This document shows positions 33,326 through 42,339 of a stretch of DNA of 64,000 bases, in pieces. The DNA is from CAVQHY01 sp963712465 (GTDB taxonomy: Bacteria > Actinomycetota > Thermoleophilia > Gaiellales > Gaiellaceae). The position numbers and the translations under genes are program-made. The notes under the pieces were generated by a model. The model had not been told where the DNA came from. It did no database searches and was given only the letters and a program-made list of their open reading frames with translations. The DNA lies in contig CAVQHY010000006.1 in NCBI GenBank assembly GCA_963712465.1, positions 434,001 to 498,000 of the forward strand, written 5' to 3'. Each line of letters starts with the position of its first letter. Position 1 is the first letter of the stretch.

Positions 33326-33933
33326 AGGTCGATCTCGGCTTCGAGCAGCCGTGGCGCCTTGGCGTTGTCGGCGTTCGGGAGCCAGGCCGTGACGACCCAG
33401 CCGTCGTAGTCGGCAAGGCGGTACGACGCGCTCATCTGCACGCTCGTCGAGCCGTCGCTCGAGACGTTGAACGTGCCGCAGGTGCCCGCGTACTCGCCGT
33501 CTCGGTCGAGCCAGAGGACGTAGTAGCCGCCCGGCGGCAGCTGCGGCAGTCCGGACGCGCGGACGAGCAGATCCCAGTTCCCGGCGTCGTCGCGCCGACC
33601 GAGGCTCAGGGTCGCCGAAGCGTCGGCGGCAGCCGCCGTCGGCGTCATCTCGACGACGCGAACCACATCGGCGTCGCCGTCTCCGCCCGCCCACCGGCCG
33701 ACACCGAAGAACACGGCCGCCAGCGCGGCGGCCAGCGCCGCCGCGGCCAGGATCCTGCGTCGCGTCCAGAGCGGCCTCGCGATCCCGACTCGTCCGACCG
33801 ACGTCGTCAGCGAGGCCGGTAGCTCCGGAGGCGGGGCGGGGGTGGATCGGAGCAGCGCGTCGACCCGCGCGAGCCGGGCGAGCTCCTCCGGAGGCACGTC
33901 GTCGCCGACGAGGTCGCGGAGGTCGTCGCTCAT
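33322..33933 (-). CDS. RskA-type anti-sigma factor
   Basis: A 203-residue single-pass membrane protein. The cytoplasmic part (1-60) is short, the membrane helix is ILAAAALAAALAAVFFGVG, and the outside domain has the anti-sigma-K features LPQLPPGGYYVLWLDRDGEY and WVVTAWLP. It would hold the ECF sigma factor at the membrane until proteolysed. ATG 33933 overlaps the sigma stop (ATGA), a standard sigma/anti-sigma coupling. Confidence 0.88.
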   Translation of the reverse strand: MSDDLRDLVGDDVPPEELARLARVDALLRSTPAPPPELPASLTTSVGRVGIARPLWTRRRILAAAALAAALAAVFFGVGRWAGGDGDADVVRVVEMTPTAAAADASATLSLGRRDDAGNWDLLVRASGLPQLPPGGYYVLWLDRDGEYAGTCGTFNVSSDGSTSVQMSASYRLADYDGWVVTAWLPNADNAKAPRLLEAEIDL

Positions 33934-34529
33934 CGCATCTCCTCGCCGACGAGCGACGACAGCCGCGAGAGCGCAGTACGGGTTCGCGTCTTCACCGTGC
34001 CGAGCGGGACGTCGAGGTAGCTCGCGATCTCGGACTGCGACAACCCGCTCCAGTAGGCGAGCTCGATCACGACCCGCTCGCGTTCGGGCAGCTGCTCGAG
34101 CGCGGAATGCACCCGCCACGTCAGCCACGACGACTCCGCCCGCTCGGGCGGGCCGGCCTCAGCGGAGGCCTCCTCGGGGACGGTCTCCACGAGCGGATCG
34201 CGTCGCGCGCGAGCGCGGTCGATGATCGCGTGACGGGCAACCGCGTAGAGCCAGGCCGAGCCCGTACCGCGCTCGGCGCGGTAGCTTCTCGCGGAGCGCC
34301 AGACGGCGGCGAACGTCTCCTGTGTCGCGTCCTCGGCTCGCCCCGAATCGCCGAGCATCCGGAGCGCCATGCCGAGCACCGGTCGCGCGAAACGGCGGTA
34401 GAGCTCCTCGAACGCCTCTCGATCCCCTCCGGCCACGCGCTCGATCAGGGCCGAGTCGGGCTCGACGGCTGCGGCTACGGCTGCGGGCATCTCGTTCTGG
34501 ATACGAATCACGGCCTCTGCTGGATTCAT
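33930..34529 (-). CDS. ECF RNA polymerase sigma factor (SigK-like)
   Basis: A 199-residue ECF sigma factor. Region 2: FEELYRRFARPVLGMALRML and EDATQETFAAVWRSA; region 4: ALEQLPERERVVIELAYWSG with GLSQSEIASYLDVPLGTVK. ATG 34529 is chosen; GTG 34541 adds four residues. Cotranscribed with the RskA-type anti-sigma factor. Being divergent from superoxide dismutase hints at a redox-stress regulon, which is inference. Confidence 0.9.
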   Translation of the reverse strand: MNPAEAVIRIQNEMPAAVAAAVEPDSALIERVAGGDREAFEELYRRFARPVLGMALRMLGDSGRAEDATQETFAAVWRSARSYRAERGTGSAWLYAVARHAIIDRARARRDPLVETVPEEASAEAGPPERAESSWLTWRVHSALEQLPERERVVIELAYWSGLSQSEIASYLDVPLGTVKTRTRTALSRLSSLVGEEMR

Positions 34530-34588
34530 GAGGCCCGTCACACCTGGAACGATACGATCCGCCCGTCACTACCCGAGAACGGAGCCAG

Positions 34589-35206
34589 ATGGCGACACTT
34601 GCGTTCAACCACGAGGAGATCGCAGCCCGGGAGCTGAAGCCCGAGCTCTTCGAGATGGACGGGATCTCGCGAGCCTCGGTCGAGGCGCATTACAAGCTCT
34701 ACCAGGGCTACGTCAACAAGCGCAACGAAATCCTCGGAGCGCTCGCGGAGGTCGATCTCTCGACCGCGAATCAGGTGTACTCGCAGCTCCGCGCGCTCAA
34801 GGTCGACCTGTCCTTCGCCGTCGGCGGTGTGAAGAACCACGAGATCTACTTCGAGCACCTGGGCGGCCCGGGCGGCCAGCCCGACGGCGCGATCGGCGCG
34901 CTGATCGAACGTGACTTCGGCTCGGCCGCCGACTGGCGGGCCGACCTCAAGGCCACGGGCATGGCCGCCCGCGGCTGGGCCTGGACGGCGTACGACTGGG
35001 ACGAGCAGCGCCTGTTCAACTATCTCGGCGACGCGCAGAACACGTTTCCGATCTGGAACGCGACACCGCTCGTCGCGCTGGACGTCTACGAGCACGCGTA
35101 CTTCCTCGACTACCAGACCGACCGCGCCTCCTACATCGACGCGTTTCTCGCGAACCTCGACTGGGGCGTGGTCAACGGGTGGGTCGCGGGCTACGGTCTC
35201 GCTTGA
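34589..35206 (+). CDS. Superoxide dismutase, Fe/Mn family
   Basis: A 205-residue SOD. Metal ligands: His34 (EAHYKLYQGY), His84 (KNHEIYFEHLGG), Asp165 and His169 (ALDVYEHAYFLDY). The loop GGPGGQPDGAIG and WDEQRLFNYLGDAQNTFP is less typical; this variant group is sometimes annotated as SOD-like in actinobacteria. ATG 34589 follows a GGAG-containing ACGGAGCCAG. Two bases before plsY. Confidence 0.88.
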   Translation: MATLAFNHEEIAARELKPELFEMDGISRASVEAHYKLYQGYVNKRNEILGALAEVDLSTANQVYSQLRALKVDLSFAVGGVKNHEIYFEHLGGPGGQPDGAIGALIERDFGSAADWRADLKATGMAARGWAWTAYDWDEQRLFNYLGDAQNTFPIWNATPLVALDVYEHAYFLDYQTDRASYIDAFLANLDWGVVNGWVAGYGLA

Positions 35207-35207
35207 G

Positions 35208-35861
35208 GTGATCGAAAGCGTCGCCGTCGTCGCGGCCGGGTACGTCCTCGGCAGCCTGCCGTGGGGGCTCTGGCTCCCGCGGGCGCTGAAGGGCGTCGAC
35301 GTCCGCACTCTTGGAAGCGGCAACATCGGAGCGACGAACGTCTGGCGCACGCTCGGCTTCAAGCTGGGCCTCGCGGTCATGCTGCTCGACATCGCGAAGG
35401 GTGCGGCCGCGGCGCTGCTGGGCCTGTGGGTCGGGGGCGATCTCCTCGGCATCCTCGCGGGCCTCGCGGCGATGGCGGGTCACTACCGGCCGCTCTTTCT
35501 TCGCTTCGCGCGCGGCGGCAAGATCGTGGCGACCACGGGCGGAGTGGGCCTGGCACTGGCGCCGCTGCCGTTTCTCTGCGCCGCAGCGGTCTGGATCGGC
35601 GTCTTCTTCCTGTTTCGCTACGCGTCGGTGTCTTCTATGGTGGGCGCCGCGACGCTGCCCCTGTTCGCGTTGCTGTTCGGCGAGTCGTGGGCGATCGTCG
35701 GCTTCTGTGCCGCCGCGGCGGCGGCGATCATCGTTCTTCATCGAGGCAACATCCGTCGGCTGCTCGACGGCTCGGAACACCGCATGGAGCTTCGGCGAAA
35801 GCCGGCTCAGGCGACCCAGCCGCAGCCGCCCGTCAGGCCCCCGACTGAAGCCAGTCTCTGA
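35208..35861 (+). CDS. plsY: Acyl-phosphate:glycerol-3-phosphate acyltransferase
   Basis: A 217-residue integral membrane enzyme starting phospholipid synthesis. Motif 1 LGSLPWGLWLPRAL, motif 2 GSGNIGATNVWRTLG, and motif 3 RGGKIVATTGGV are present; the last differs from the usual GGKGVAT by Ile for Gly. GTG 35208 lies just after the SOD stop. The C-terminal tail is Pro-rich and overlaps folE2 by 29 bases tail to tail. Confidence 0.9.
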   Translation: MIESVAVVAAGYVLGSLPWGLWLPRALKGVDVRTLGSGNIGATNVWRTLGFKLGLAVMLLDIAKGAAAALLGLWVGGDLLGILAGLAAMAGHYRPLFLRFARGGKIVATTGGVGLALAPLPFLCAAAVWIGVFFLFRYASVSSMVGAATLPLFALLFGESWAIVGFCAAAAAAIIVLHRGNIRRLLDGSEHRMELRRKPAQATQPQPPVRPPTEASL

Positions 35862-36807
35862 GCTCGGTGTGGTGGGCCGAGTACGGGCCGCCGTCGAGCT
35901 CGCTGCGTAGCTCCTCGACGAGCCCGAAGCGCTCGGCGAGCACGTCGTGGTTGTGGATCGTCTCGAAGTTCGTTTGCCTCGCGAGTACGAAGTCGCCGTC
36001 GGCGAGCTCCGGGTAGGCATCCAGCACGCCCTTGACCATGTGCCGAACGACGTCCTCGACGAACCGCGGCTGCAGGTGCGCATGCTCGACCACGAACAGC
36101 TCGTCCGGCCGCTTGAGGAGCTCGAAGATCGGCGAGCTCATCGATTGCTCGACGATACCGACGAGGTCCTCGGCGTCGAGGCGCGCGGACGTGCCGAGGT
36201 AGAGCTCGCCGCGGCCGCGCTGGTTGTGCGTCGCGAGCGGGACGAGCTCGAGGATCCGCTCGACGTCCGCGTCCTCGAACCCGGCCTCGACGAGCCGCTC
36301 TGCGGCGCTCGAGCGGACGAGGCCCTGCGCGCAAGGGCAGGCGGTGATCCCGGTCGCTTCGACGCCGACCGCGCGGCGCGAGCTTGTTCGGGAAGACGTG
36401 GCGACGCCGATCAGGGTGATCAGCTCCTGCGTGCGCAGGCCCGTGACCGGGGTCGTGCGGTCGATCGGGTAGCGGGCGGCGATGCGCACCTCGGCGCGCA
36501 GCGCCTGCTGGCGCTCGACGATGTGCCTGGCGATGTGCTCGGCGAGATGCTCGACGAGCAGCCTCTCGCCGATCGTCTCCTCGATCGCCTCCTCGAAGAG
36601 CTCCGGGAAGCGGGACATGTGCACGCCCTTCTGCGCCGGCTCGAGATCGACGAAGCAGTCGATGGTCGCCGATACGAGCGCGTCGGAGCCCGCATGCTGC
36701 ATCCGGACGGCCTTCTGGACGCCGGTGACGCCGGCGCGGGAGAGGCCGATTCGCACCTCCGGCTCGGAGGCCTGGAGGTCGATGCCGGACGTCTGCTGGC
36801 GCGCCAC
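35833..36807 (-). CDS. folE2: GTP cyclohydrolase FolE2
   Basis: A 324-residue type IB GTP cyclohydrolase making dihydroneopterin triphosphate for folate or queuosine-type pathways. FolE2 blocks: KGVHMSRFPELFEE, ATGITACPCAQGL with the metal-binding Cys, VPLATHNQRGRGEL and ARQTNFETIHNHD. GTG 36807. Divergent from the kinase-like gene by 17 bases. Confidence 0.92.
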   Translation of the reverse strand: MARQQTSGIDLQASEPEVRIGLSRAGVTGVQKAVRMQHAGSDALVSATIDCFVDLEPAQKGVHMSRFPELFEEAIEETIGERLLVEHLAEHIARHIVERQQALRAEVRIAARYPIDRTTPVTGLRTQELITLIGVATSSRTSSRRAVGVEATGITACPCAQGLVRSSAAERLVEAGFEDADVERILELVPLATHNQRGRGELYLGTSARLDAEDLVGIVEQSMSSPIFELLKRPDELFVVEHAHLQPRFVEDVVRHMVKGVLDAYPELADGDFVLARQTNFETIHNHDVLAERFGLVEELRSELDGGPYSAHHTELRDWLQSGA

Positions 36808-36824
36808 GCGGCTACCGTAGCAGC

Positions 36825-37415
36825 GTGAACGACGGCCAGGACACGCGGCTCGCACGGCTCGCGGGGATCGCCGCTCACGACATGCGAACGCCGCTCGCGA
36901 CGGTCTACGGGTTCTCGCGCACGCTCGCCGGCCTCGACCTCGGCGACCCGGCGGACCGGTACGTTGCGATGGTCGAGGCGGCCTCCAGTCAGATCGGGGA
37001 GCTGCTCGACCAGCTCGCGATGGTGGCGCGGATCGAGTCGGGCCGGTTCGATCCTCCGCGCGAGGACATCGACTCGCTCGCGCTCGTCCAGGCCGCCGTC
37101 GAGCCCCTCGGCGACGATCGCGTGCGTGCCTCAGGCGAAGGCGCGACCGTCCGCGTTCCGGTGCAGGAGACCGAGCGAGCGCTGACGCAGCTCTGCCGTG
37201 CCGCACAGCGGCACGGCGGCCTCGACAGCGTCGAGCTCGACGTACGCGGTGTCGAGCTTCGCCTCGGCCCGGTGACGAGGCACTCGGAGGGCGTCCTGCT
37301 CGGCACCGAGCTCCGGGAGCTCGGCGCTGCGTCCGCCGCCGTGCTCGTCCAGGCGGTCGGCGGCTCGCTTGCGGTTGAGGACGCCCGGCTCGTGATCCGC
37401 CTCCCGTCCGCGTAG
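36825..37415 (+). CDS. Histidine-kinase-like protein with degenerate ATPase domain
   Basis: A 196-residue protein with a HisKA/DHp dimerisation helix pair: the phospho-His in IAAHDMRTPLATVYGFSRTL (residues 15-34) and the second helix QIGELLDQLAMVARIESGRF. The following domain has the length and order of a HATPase_c domain but lacks the N-box Asn (ALTQLCRAAQRHGG) and the DxGxG loop, ending SAAVLVQAVGGSLAVEDARL. It cannot be a normal kinase; a phosphotransferase (ChpT-like) or scaffold is more likely. No sensor domain or response regulator adjoins it. Confidence 0.8.
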   Translation: MNDGQDTRLARLAGIAAHDMRTPLATVYGFSRTLAGLDLGDPADRYVAMVEAASSQIGELLDQLAMVARIESGRFDPPREDIDSLALVQAAVEPLGDDRVRASGEGATVRVPVQETERALTQLCRAAQRHGGLDSVELDVRGVELRLGPVTRHSEGVLLGTELRELGAASAAVLVQAVGGSLAVEDARLVIRLPSA

Positions 37416-37436
37416 TCGAGAGCCAAACCCAGGCGA

Positions 37437-37640
37437 CCTTTCGAGACATGTCGCGGGGACAGGCCCCGGGACATGTCCGTGGTCGGGGACACGCCCAAGG
37501 CCCGCGTGGCCCGGGTCGGACCCGCGACAGGGCGTTGCAAGCCATGACGATCCGTCGAACCTGATGCGCTAACCGCAAGAGGACGGAAAGGACGTGTCCG
37601 CTTTGGCCATGTCGGGGGGTCAGACCCCAGGCAACCGGGC
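37437..37640. repeat. Cluster of short palindromes (ACATGT and GGGGTCAGACCCC types)
   Basis: The intergenic sequence holds GACATGTC at 37445-37452, GGACATGTCC at 37469-37478 and GGGGTCAGACCCC at 37616-37628, with several GGGGACA words between. They look like REP-type intergenic palindromes, and may also end the two convergent transcripts. Confidence 0.5.
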
Positions 37641-37665
37641 ACGATCGCGGGCACGGCCCGAAGGG

Positions 37666-38544
37666 TCAGCGGCGGCGGGCGCGCTGCTTGCGCGTTCGCA
37701 CCGGCGCGGCGCCCGGCTCGATGCCGAGGCGTGAGAGCCGCCGGTCCTTGAGCAGGCGCCCGCCGGTCTGGCAGGCGGGACAGTAGAAGACCGTGTGCTC
37801 CTCGAAGTCGACCTGGGCGATCGGCGTGCCGCACTGAGGGCAGGGCTCGCCGAGGCGGTTGTGGATCCGGTAGGCCTTCGTGTCGTCGGCGCCGGCCTCC
37901 CTCAGCGCGAGACCCTCGCCCAGCGTTTCCTCGATTGCCGCCGCGAGGCGCTCCACCTCCTCGGCCGTGACGTCCTTCGTGAGCGCGTACGGGGACAGGC
38001 GCGCGCGTAGGAGGATCTCGTTTGCCCAGGCGCGCCCGATTCCTGCCAGCGCCCGCTGGTCGCGCAGGAACGCATGCAGGCGACGGGAGTCCGCGCCGAG
38101 CGCCGCCGAAAGCCGCTCGGCGCCGAGGCCGTAGGCCTCCGGGCCGAGATGGGCGAGCTCGGCCTCGATCGCCTCGGGCGTGTAGAGGCCGACCCGAGCC
38201 TGCTTGCGGCTCCCTCCCTCGGTCAGGACGAGCGCGGCACCGTCGGCGAAATCGAGCCGGAACGCGGGCGTCTTCGGTGCCTTCCCGTCCGTCGGGACGT
38301 AGCGGAGCCTGCCCGCCGTCATCAGGTGGACATGGAGGACGAGCCGTCGGTCCTCGGTGGGGAAGAGGAGATGCTTGCCGCGGCGCATCGCACCGGCGAA
38401 CCGCCGACCCTCGAGCGCTGCGAGCGGAGGGTCGAACGTCTTCACGGTCGCGATGTGTGCCGGGCCGGCCCTCGCCACCGGCGCGCGCCGAACAGGCTCG
38501 TCGAGCGCGCGGGCGAGGGCCTCGATCTCAGGGAACTCGGGCAT
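37666..38544 (-). CDS. Fpg/Nei-family DNA glycosylase
   Basis: A 292-residue repair enzyme with the catalytic N-terminal Pro-Glu (MPEFPEIEALARAL), the H2TH motif IGRAWANEILLRARLSP and a C-terminal zinc finger CPQCGT ... FYCPACQ. It removes oxidised bases and nicks DNA. MPEFPEIE and an altered void-filling loop place it among Fpg-like actinobacterial paralogues, so 8-oxoguanine specificity is not certain. The basic tail RTRKQRARRR may help DNA binding. Confidence 0.87.
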   Translation of the reverse strand: MPEFPEIEALARALDEPVRRAPVARAGPAHIATVKTFDPPLAALEGRRFAGAMRRGKHLLFPTEDRRLVLHVHLMTAGRLRYVPTDGKAPKTPAFRLDFADGAALVLTEGGSRKQARVGLYTPEAIEAELAHLGPEAYGLGAERLSAALGADSRRLHAFLRDQRALAGIGRAWANEILLRARLSPYALTKDVTAEEVERLAAAIEETLGEGLALREAGADDTKAYRIHNRLGEPCPQCGTPIAQVDFEEHTVFYCPACQTGGRLLKDRRLSRLGIEPGAAPVRTRKQRARRR

Positions 38545-38670
38545 GTCGTCGGGCGCGAGGGATGCCTCGCCCCCACAGGATCGCACGTCGCGCAGCCGCC
38601 GCCTGGACGCCTCCGAGGAAACCGAGTTCATTCGTTCCTCACGGGGTCTTCCCAATTTGAAAAACAGGTG

Positions 38671-38676
38671 TATAGT
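38671..38676 (+). promoter_or_regulatory. Candidate -10 element (TATAGT) upstream of sigA
   Basis: TATAGT about 100 bases before the sigA start. No good -35 lies 17 bases upstream; TTGAAA at 38657-38662 is too near to serve as one. Weak call. Confidence 0.4.
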
Positions 38677-38697
38677 TCCGCCCACTTGAGTCCCCGT

Positions 38698-38722
38698 GAG
38701 CCGGCCTGACCCCCGCCGGCTC
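38698..38722 (+). terminator. Hairpin followed by TTTT in the sigA leader
   Basis: GAGCCGGC (38698-38705) and GCCGGCTC (38715-38722) form an 8-bp GC-rich stem with a 9-base loop, followed at once by TTTTCG. It lies between the candidate -10 at 38671 and the sigA start at 38775, so it could be a leader attenuator; on its own it is a weak intrinsic terminator. Confidence 0.55.
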
Positions 38723-38774
38723 TTTTCGTTCCACCACTGCAAACGTTGCATCGGTAACGAGAAAGGCGAGGTTC

Positions 38775-39866
38775 ATGCTCACGGTCGATATCTCCCTGCC
38801 GGAGGTCGAGGAACTCCAGAAGCTCGTCCAGGAAGGGCAAGAGAAGGGGTATCTCACCTACGACGAGATCGTCGCCGGGCTCGAGGACGTCGACCTGACC
38901 AAGGAGCAGATCGAGGACTTCTACACCTACCTCGTCGAGCACAACGTCGAGCTGATGGAGGGCGTCGAGCACAAGGCGCCGCCGCACGAGCAGGCGCCGC
39001 CCGAGGAGGAGAAGATTCCGAAGCTCGACCTCTCGGTCGAGCCGTCGCTCGACTCGCTCCGTCTGTACCTGCGCGAGATCGGCAAGGTGCCGCTGCTGAC
39101 GGCCGACCAGGAGGTATCGCTCGCCAAGCGCATCGAGCGCGGCGACATGGCGGCCAAGACGCAGATGATCGAGGCCAATCTCCGGCTCGTCGTCTCGATC
39201 GCGAAGGGCTACCTGGGCCGCGGGCTCTCCTTTCTCGACCTGATCCAGGAGGGATCGCTCGGGTTGATCCGGGCGGTCGAGAAGTTCGACTACCGCAAGG
39301 GCTACAAGTTCTCGACCTACGCGACGTGGTGGATCCGGCAGGCCGTGACGCGGGCGATCGCCGACAAGGCTCGCACGATCCGCATCCCGGTGCACATGGT
39401 CGAGAAGCTCAACAAGGTCGTCCACGTCGAGCGTCAACTGATCCAGCGCCTGGGCCGCGAGCCGAGGCCCGACGAGATCGCCACCGAGCTCGACATGACC
39501 ACCGACGAGGTCCGCGACATCCTCCGGAGGGCGCAGCTCCCGGTTTCGCTCGAGAAGCCGATCGGCGAGGAGGAGGAGTCCGAGCTCGGCGACTTCGTCC
39601 AGGACGAGCAGGCCGAGTCGCCGTTCGACTCCGCCTCGCTGAACCTCAGGCGCACGGACATCGATCGCGCGCTCGAGTCGCTTCCGGATCGCGAGCGCAA
39701 GGTGATCGAGCTGCGCTTCGGGCTGAAGGGAGAGACGCCGCGGACGCTCGAGGAGGTCGGCCGCGCGTTCGGCGTCACCCGCGAGCGGATCCGCCAGATC
39801 GAGAACAACACCCTGAAGAAGCTCGAGTCGCTCCCGGAAGCGCAGGGACTCAAGGACTGCGTCTAG
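38775..39866 (+). CDS. sigA: Primary RNA polymerase sigma factor (sigma-70, RpoD/SigA)
   Basis: A 363-residue group 1 sigma factor. A short region 1.1-like N-terminus ([20 protein letters not shown]) precedes region 1.2 ([16 protein letters not shown]), region 2 with [20 protein letters not shown], region 3 and region 4 ([16 protein letters not shown]). It directs housekeeping transcription. ATG 38775 begins [10 protein letters not shown] after GAGAAAGGCGAGG. Confidence 0.92.
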   Translation: MLTVDISLPEVEELQKLVQEGQEKGYLTYDEIVAGLEDVDLTKEQIEDFYTYLVEHNVELMEGVEHKAPPHEQAPPEEEKIPKLDLSVEPSLDSLRLYLREIGKVPLLTADQEVSLAKRIERGDMAAKTQMIEANLRLVVSIAKGYLGRGLSFLDLIQEGSLGLIRAVEKFDYRKGYKFSTYATWWIRQAVTRAIADKARTIRIPVHMVEKLNKVVHVERQLIQRLGREPRPDEIATELDMTTDEVRDILRRAQLPVSLEKPIGEEEESELGDFVQDEQAESPFDSASLNLRRTDIDRALESLPDRERKVIELRFGLKGETPRTLEEVGRAFGVTRERIRQIENNTLKKLESLPEAQGLKDCV

Positions 39867-39872
39867 GAGAGC

Positions 39873-39895
39873 CCGGTTCGGCGAGGCCGAACCGG
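39873..39895. terminator. Hairpin between convergent sigA and membrane protein genes
   Basis: CCGGTTCGGC-GAG-GCCGAACCGG is a perfect 10-bp stem with a 3-base loop, 7 bases after the sigA stop. Its symmetry could serve both converging transcripts; there is no U-tract. Confidence 0.65.
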
Positions 39896-39937
39896 CGGTG
39901 CCCGGACCGCAGTCTGGCTCCGTGACCGCGAGCTCCC

Positions 39938-42034
39938 CTACGCCGGGACGAACTCGAGCGTCGGGATCCTGACCGACACGACCCGTGGGTTCGGCGTCCC
40001 TCCGCCGAGAAAGTCCGCCTGGTCGGTGCGGATCCGGAGAACGGGAATTGGGTACCCCTCGGCGGGAAGCACGACGGTGACCCGCTCGCCGCCGGTGAGC
40101 CGCACCGCGCGCGCGGCGCCGCCGTCGACGGCGAGCGTGACCGTGCGCGGCCGCTTCCCGTCGGGCAGCTCCAGCCCGACGCGGTAGATACCCGCCGAGG
40201 GCGTGTCCCTCGGCCAGACCTGGTACCGGACGGCACCGGCCGCCCAGCCGTCGAACGAGAGTCCCGATGCGAGCCAGCCGACCCGGGCGCCCGGTGGGAT
40301 CCGCCATGCCGTGACGCCGGCCCGCGGCCGGGCGACCACTTCGCCCTCGAGCCCGATCCGCGTCGCGTAGTCGCCCACCACGATGACTCCGCCGCTCACG
40401 GGCCTGCCGTCGACCAGGAGCCGACCGTCGCGTCCGATCTGCGCCTCCGACGCGGCGAACGCGTCCACGTCGTTCGGCGGCACTCCGAGGCGGACGAGAC
40501 CGCTGAAGTCGCGGTTCCAGGCCTCGACTGCCCACCCGAACTGCGGTGATCCGCCCGGCAGCTCCAGGTAGTCGGCCGGCCCCAGCCCGCCCGCGTCGAG
40601 CCAGTCGGGTGGAGACCCGATCCAGGCGGTCACGGTGCGGCGCGTCATCGCGTGATCGCCGGAGTACGCAGCGAGGCCGGAGAGGAACAGGAGCGAGGCG
40701 GCGGCGAGGCCGAGCGCGGCCACCGCGCGACCCCGCAGCGGAACGAGCGCGACGAGGATCCCCGCCGCGAGGGCGGCGCCGGCGAAGACGGTGGCCGCGT
40801 TCGCGTGGCCGATCCACACCGCGAGAACGCCGTACGTCGAGAGCGTCGGCGAGGTGAACGTGAAGCGGAAGTCCGCCCACGACGAGAACGGCACGACCCA
40901 GGCGGCGAAGCCGAGTGCGAGCGCGAGGCCTGCGTAGAGCCGTCGCCGGGGCGCTCCCCGGTCCGCGTACGCGAGAAACGAGATCGTGAGCAGCGGCGGC
41001 AGGTAGATCGCGTAGCGCTCGAGCGCGAACTGCGCGTCGGCGGCGTTGACGACCCCGATCTCGATCAGCGTGACCACGAAGACGGCGGCAACGGTCACGC
41101 CGAAGGCGCGCTCCTCCCGTGTGCGCGGCCGTGCGAGCAGGTAGCCGAGCCCGAGCACCGCGCCGGGCACCACGACGAGGCCGGCGGCCCACGGCAGGAG
41201 GGCGAGCTGGACGCCGATCCAGCGGCCGACCTCCGCCGGTGAGTAGTCGAGCAGGACGGCGCCGAGATACGGCCCGAGCAGACCCGCCCCGCCGGCGAGG
41301 CCGAGCGCTGCGGCGAGCACGAGGCCGCCCACGCCGACCGCGTGCCGCCGAAGCTCCTTCCGGCCGCAAACGGCCACCGCGACGAGGTAGGCGATCGGCA
41401 GAGCGACGAGCTGCGCCCGGGTCGCGACCGCGACCAGCGAGATGCCGACCACGGCGATCCCCCAGCGCGGCGAGGGTCTTGCGATCGCGCGCACCCCCAC
41501 CGCGAGCCCGAGAAAGAACACCGGGTATGCGGGCGCCTCCGAGAGGAGGTACGAGTGGTAGAGCAGGGCCGGCGATGCGGCGGCCGTCGCCGCGGCGACG
41601 AGTGACCACGAGGGCCGTACGAGCTGTCTGGCAAGCCAGTAGACGGGGAAGACGGCGCTGGCCATCAGGACGGCGTTCAGCGCTTTCGCGATCGCGTAGG
41701 CGGTCGCGACGTTCTCGACCAGCCAGGCCGGGGAGGCGAGGAGCGCTGCAAGAAAGGAGGGAAAGAACTCGGTCTGACCTCTGATCTCGAACGGATGACC
41801 GCCGGCGAACGACTGGGCGAGCTTCTCGAACATCAGCTCGTCCATGTAGATGGCGGGCGTGACGTGACCGCGCGACTGGAGTGCGCTGTAGACGGCAGCG
41901 ACGACGAACAGCGCCGCGAGGAGCAACGCCAGGCCGCCCCAGACGCGACCCTCGGGCGGGCGAGGTTGCTGCGGCGAGCGCTGGTCGCACGCCTCGGCTG
42001 CGCGTGCGAGGCCGGACGGGCTCATGGCGGTCAT
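39938..42034 (-). CDS. Polytopic membrane glycosyltransferase-like protein (GT39/ArnT type)
   Basis: A 698-residue inner-membrane protein with about 11-12 helices in the first 480 residues and an outside C-terminal beta-domain of about 200 residues. The first external loop AIYMDELMFEKLAQSF carries the Asp-Glu pair placed like the catalytic acid of GT-C enzymes that use polyprenyl-phosphate sugars. Other features are RAQLVALPIAYLVAVAV and ERYAIYLPPLL. ATG 42034 or 42025. The function in wall or glycan assembly is inference from the fold. Confidence 0.75.
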   Translation of the reverse strand: MTAMSPSGLARAAEACDQRSPQQPRPPEGRVWGGLALLLAALFVVAAVYSALQSRGHVTPAIYMDELMFEKLAQSFAGGHPFEIRGQTEFFPSFLAALLASPAWLVENVATAYAIAKALNAVLMASAVFPVYWLARQLVRPSWSLVAAATAAASPALLYHSYLLSEAPAYPVFFLGLAVGVRAIARPSPRWGIAVVGISLVAVATRAQLVALPIAYLVAVAVCGRKELRRHAVGVGGLVLAAALGLAGGAGLLGPYLGAVLLDYSPAEVGRWIGVQLALLPWAAGLVVVPGAVLGLGYLLARPRTREERAFGVTVAAVFVVTLIEIGVVNAADAQFALERYAIYLPPLLTISFLAYADRGAPRRRLYAGLALALGFAAWVVPFSSWADFRFTFTSPTLSTYGVLAVWIGHANAATVFAGAALAAGILVALVPLRGRAVAALGLAAASLLFLSGLAAYSGDHAMTRRTVTAWIGSPPDWLDAGGLGPADYLELPGGSPQFGWAVEAWNRDFSGLVRLGVPPNDVDAFAASEAQIGRDGRLLVDGRPVSGGVIVVGDYATRIGLEGEVVARPRAGVTAWRIPPGARVGWLASGLSFDGWAAGAVRYQVWPRDTPSAGIYRVGLELPDGKRPRTVTLAVDGGAARAVRLTGGERVTVVLPAEGYPIPVLRIRTDQADFLGGGTPNPRVVSVRIPTLEFVPA

Positions 42035-42339
42035 ACGGTCTCTGCGACCGTGGGCGACCACGGCGAGCGACGCTTCAGCAGATCCGACCAGCGTGAGCCC
42101 CGCTCCCGCCCAAGACCGGGCACTCCTCGTCGAGCTCGAGAGCCAGTCGCGCGGGAGCCGGGTCGGCGTCAGATGCGGCGGGGAGGTCGAGCCCGATCCC
42201 GGAGGTAGATCGGACGGTCGGCTCAGAGACGTCGACGCTCGCGCAGGAAGTACACGGCCCAGGCTGGGACCCACGGCTCGTCGGTCTCGACGGACGATCA
42301 CTCCTCCGCGGATCGGTCGTGGAACGATCTCCGCCAGAC

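Noticed and set aside
38628..41990. A 1120-codon minus-strand frame over sigA and the membrane protein
   Set aside because: It is antisense shadow of two genes with good families; its composition is Arg-rich with no domain.
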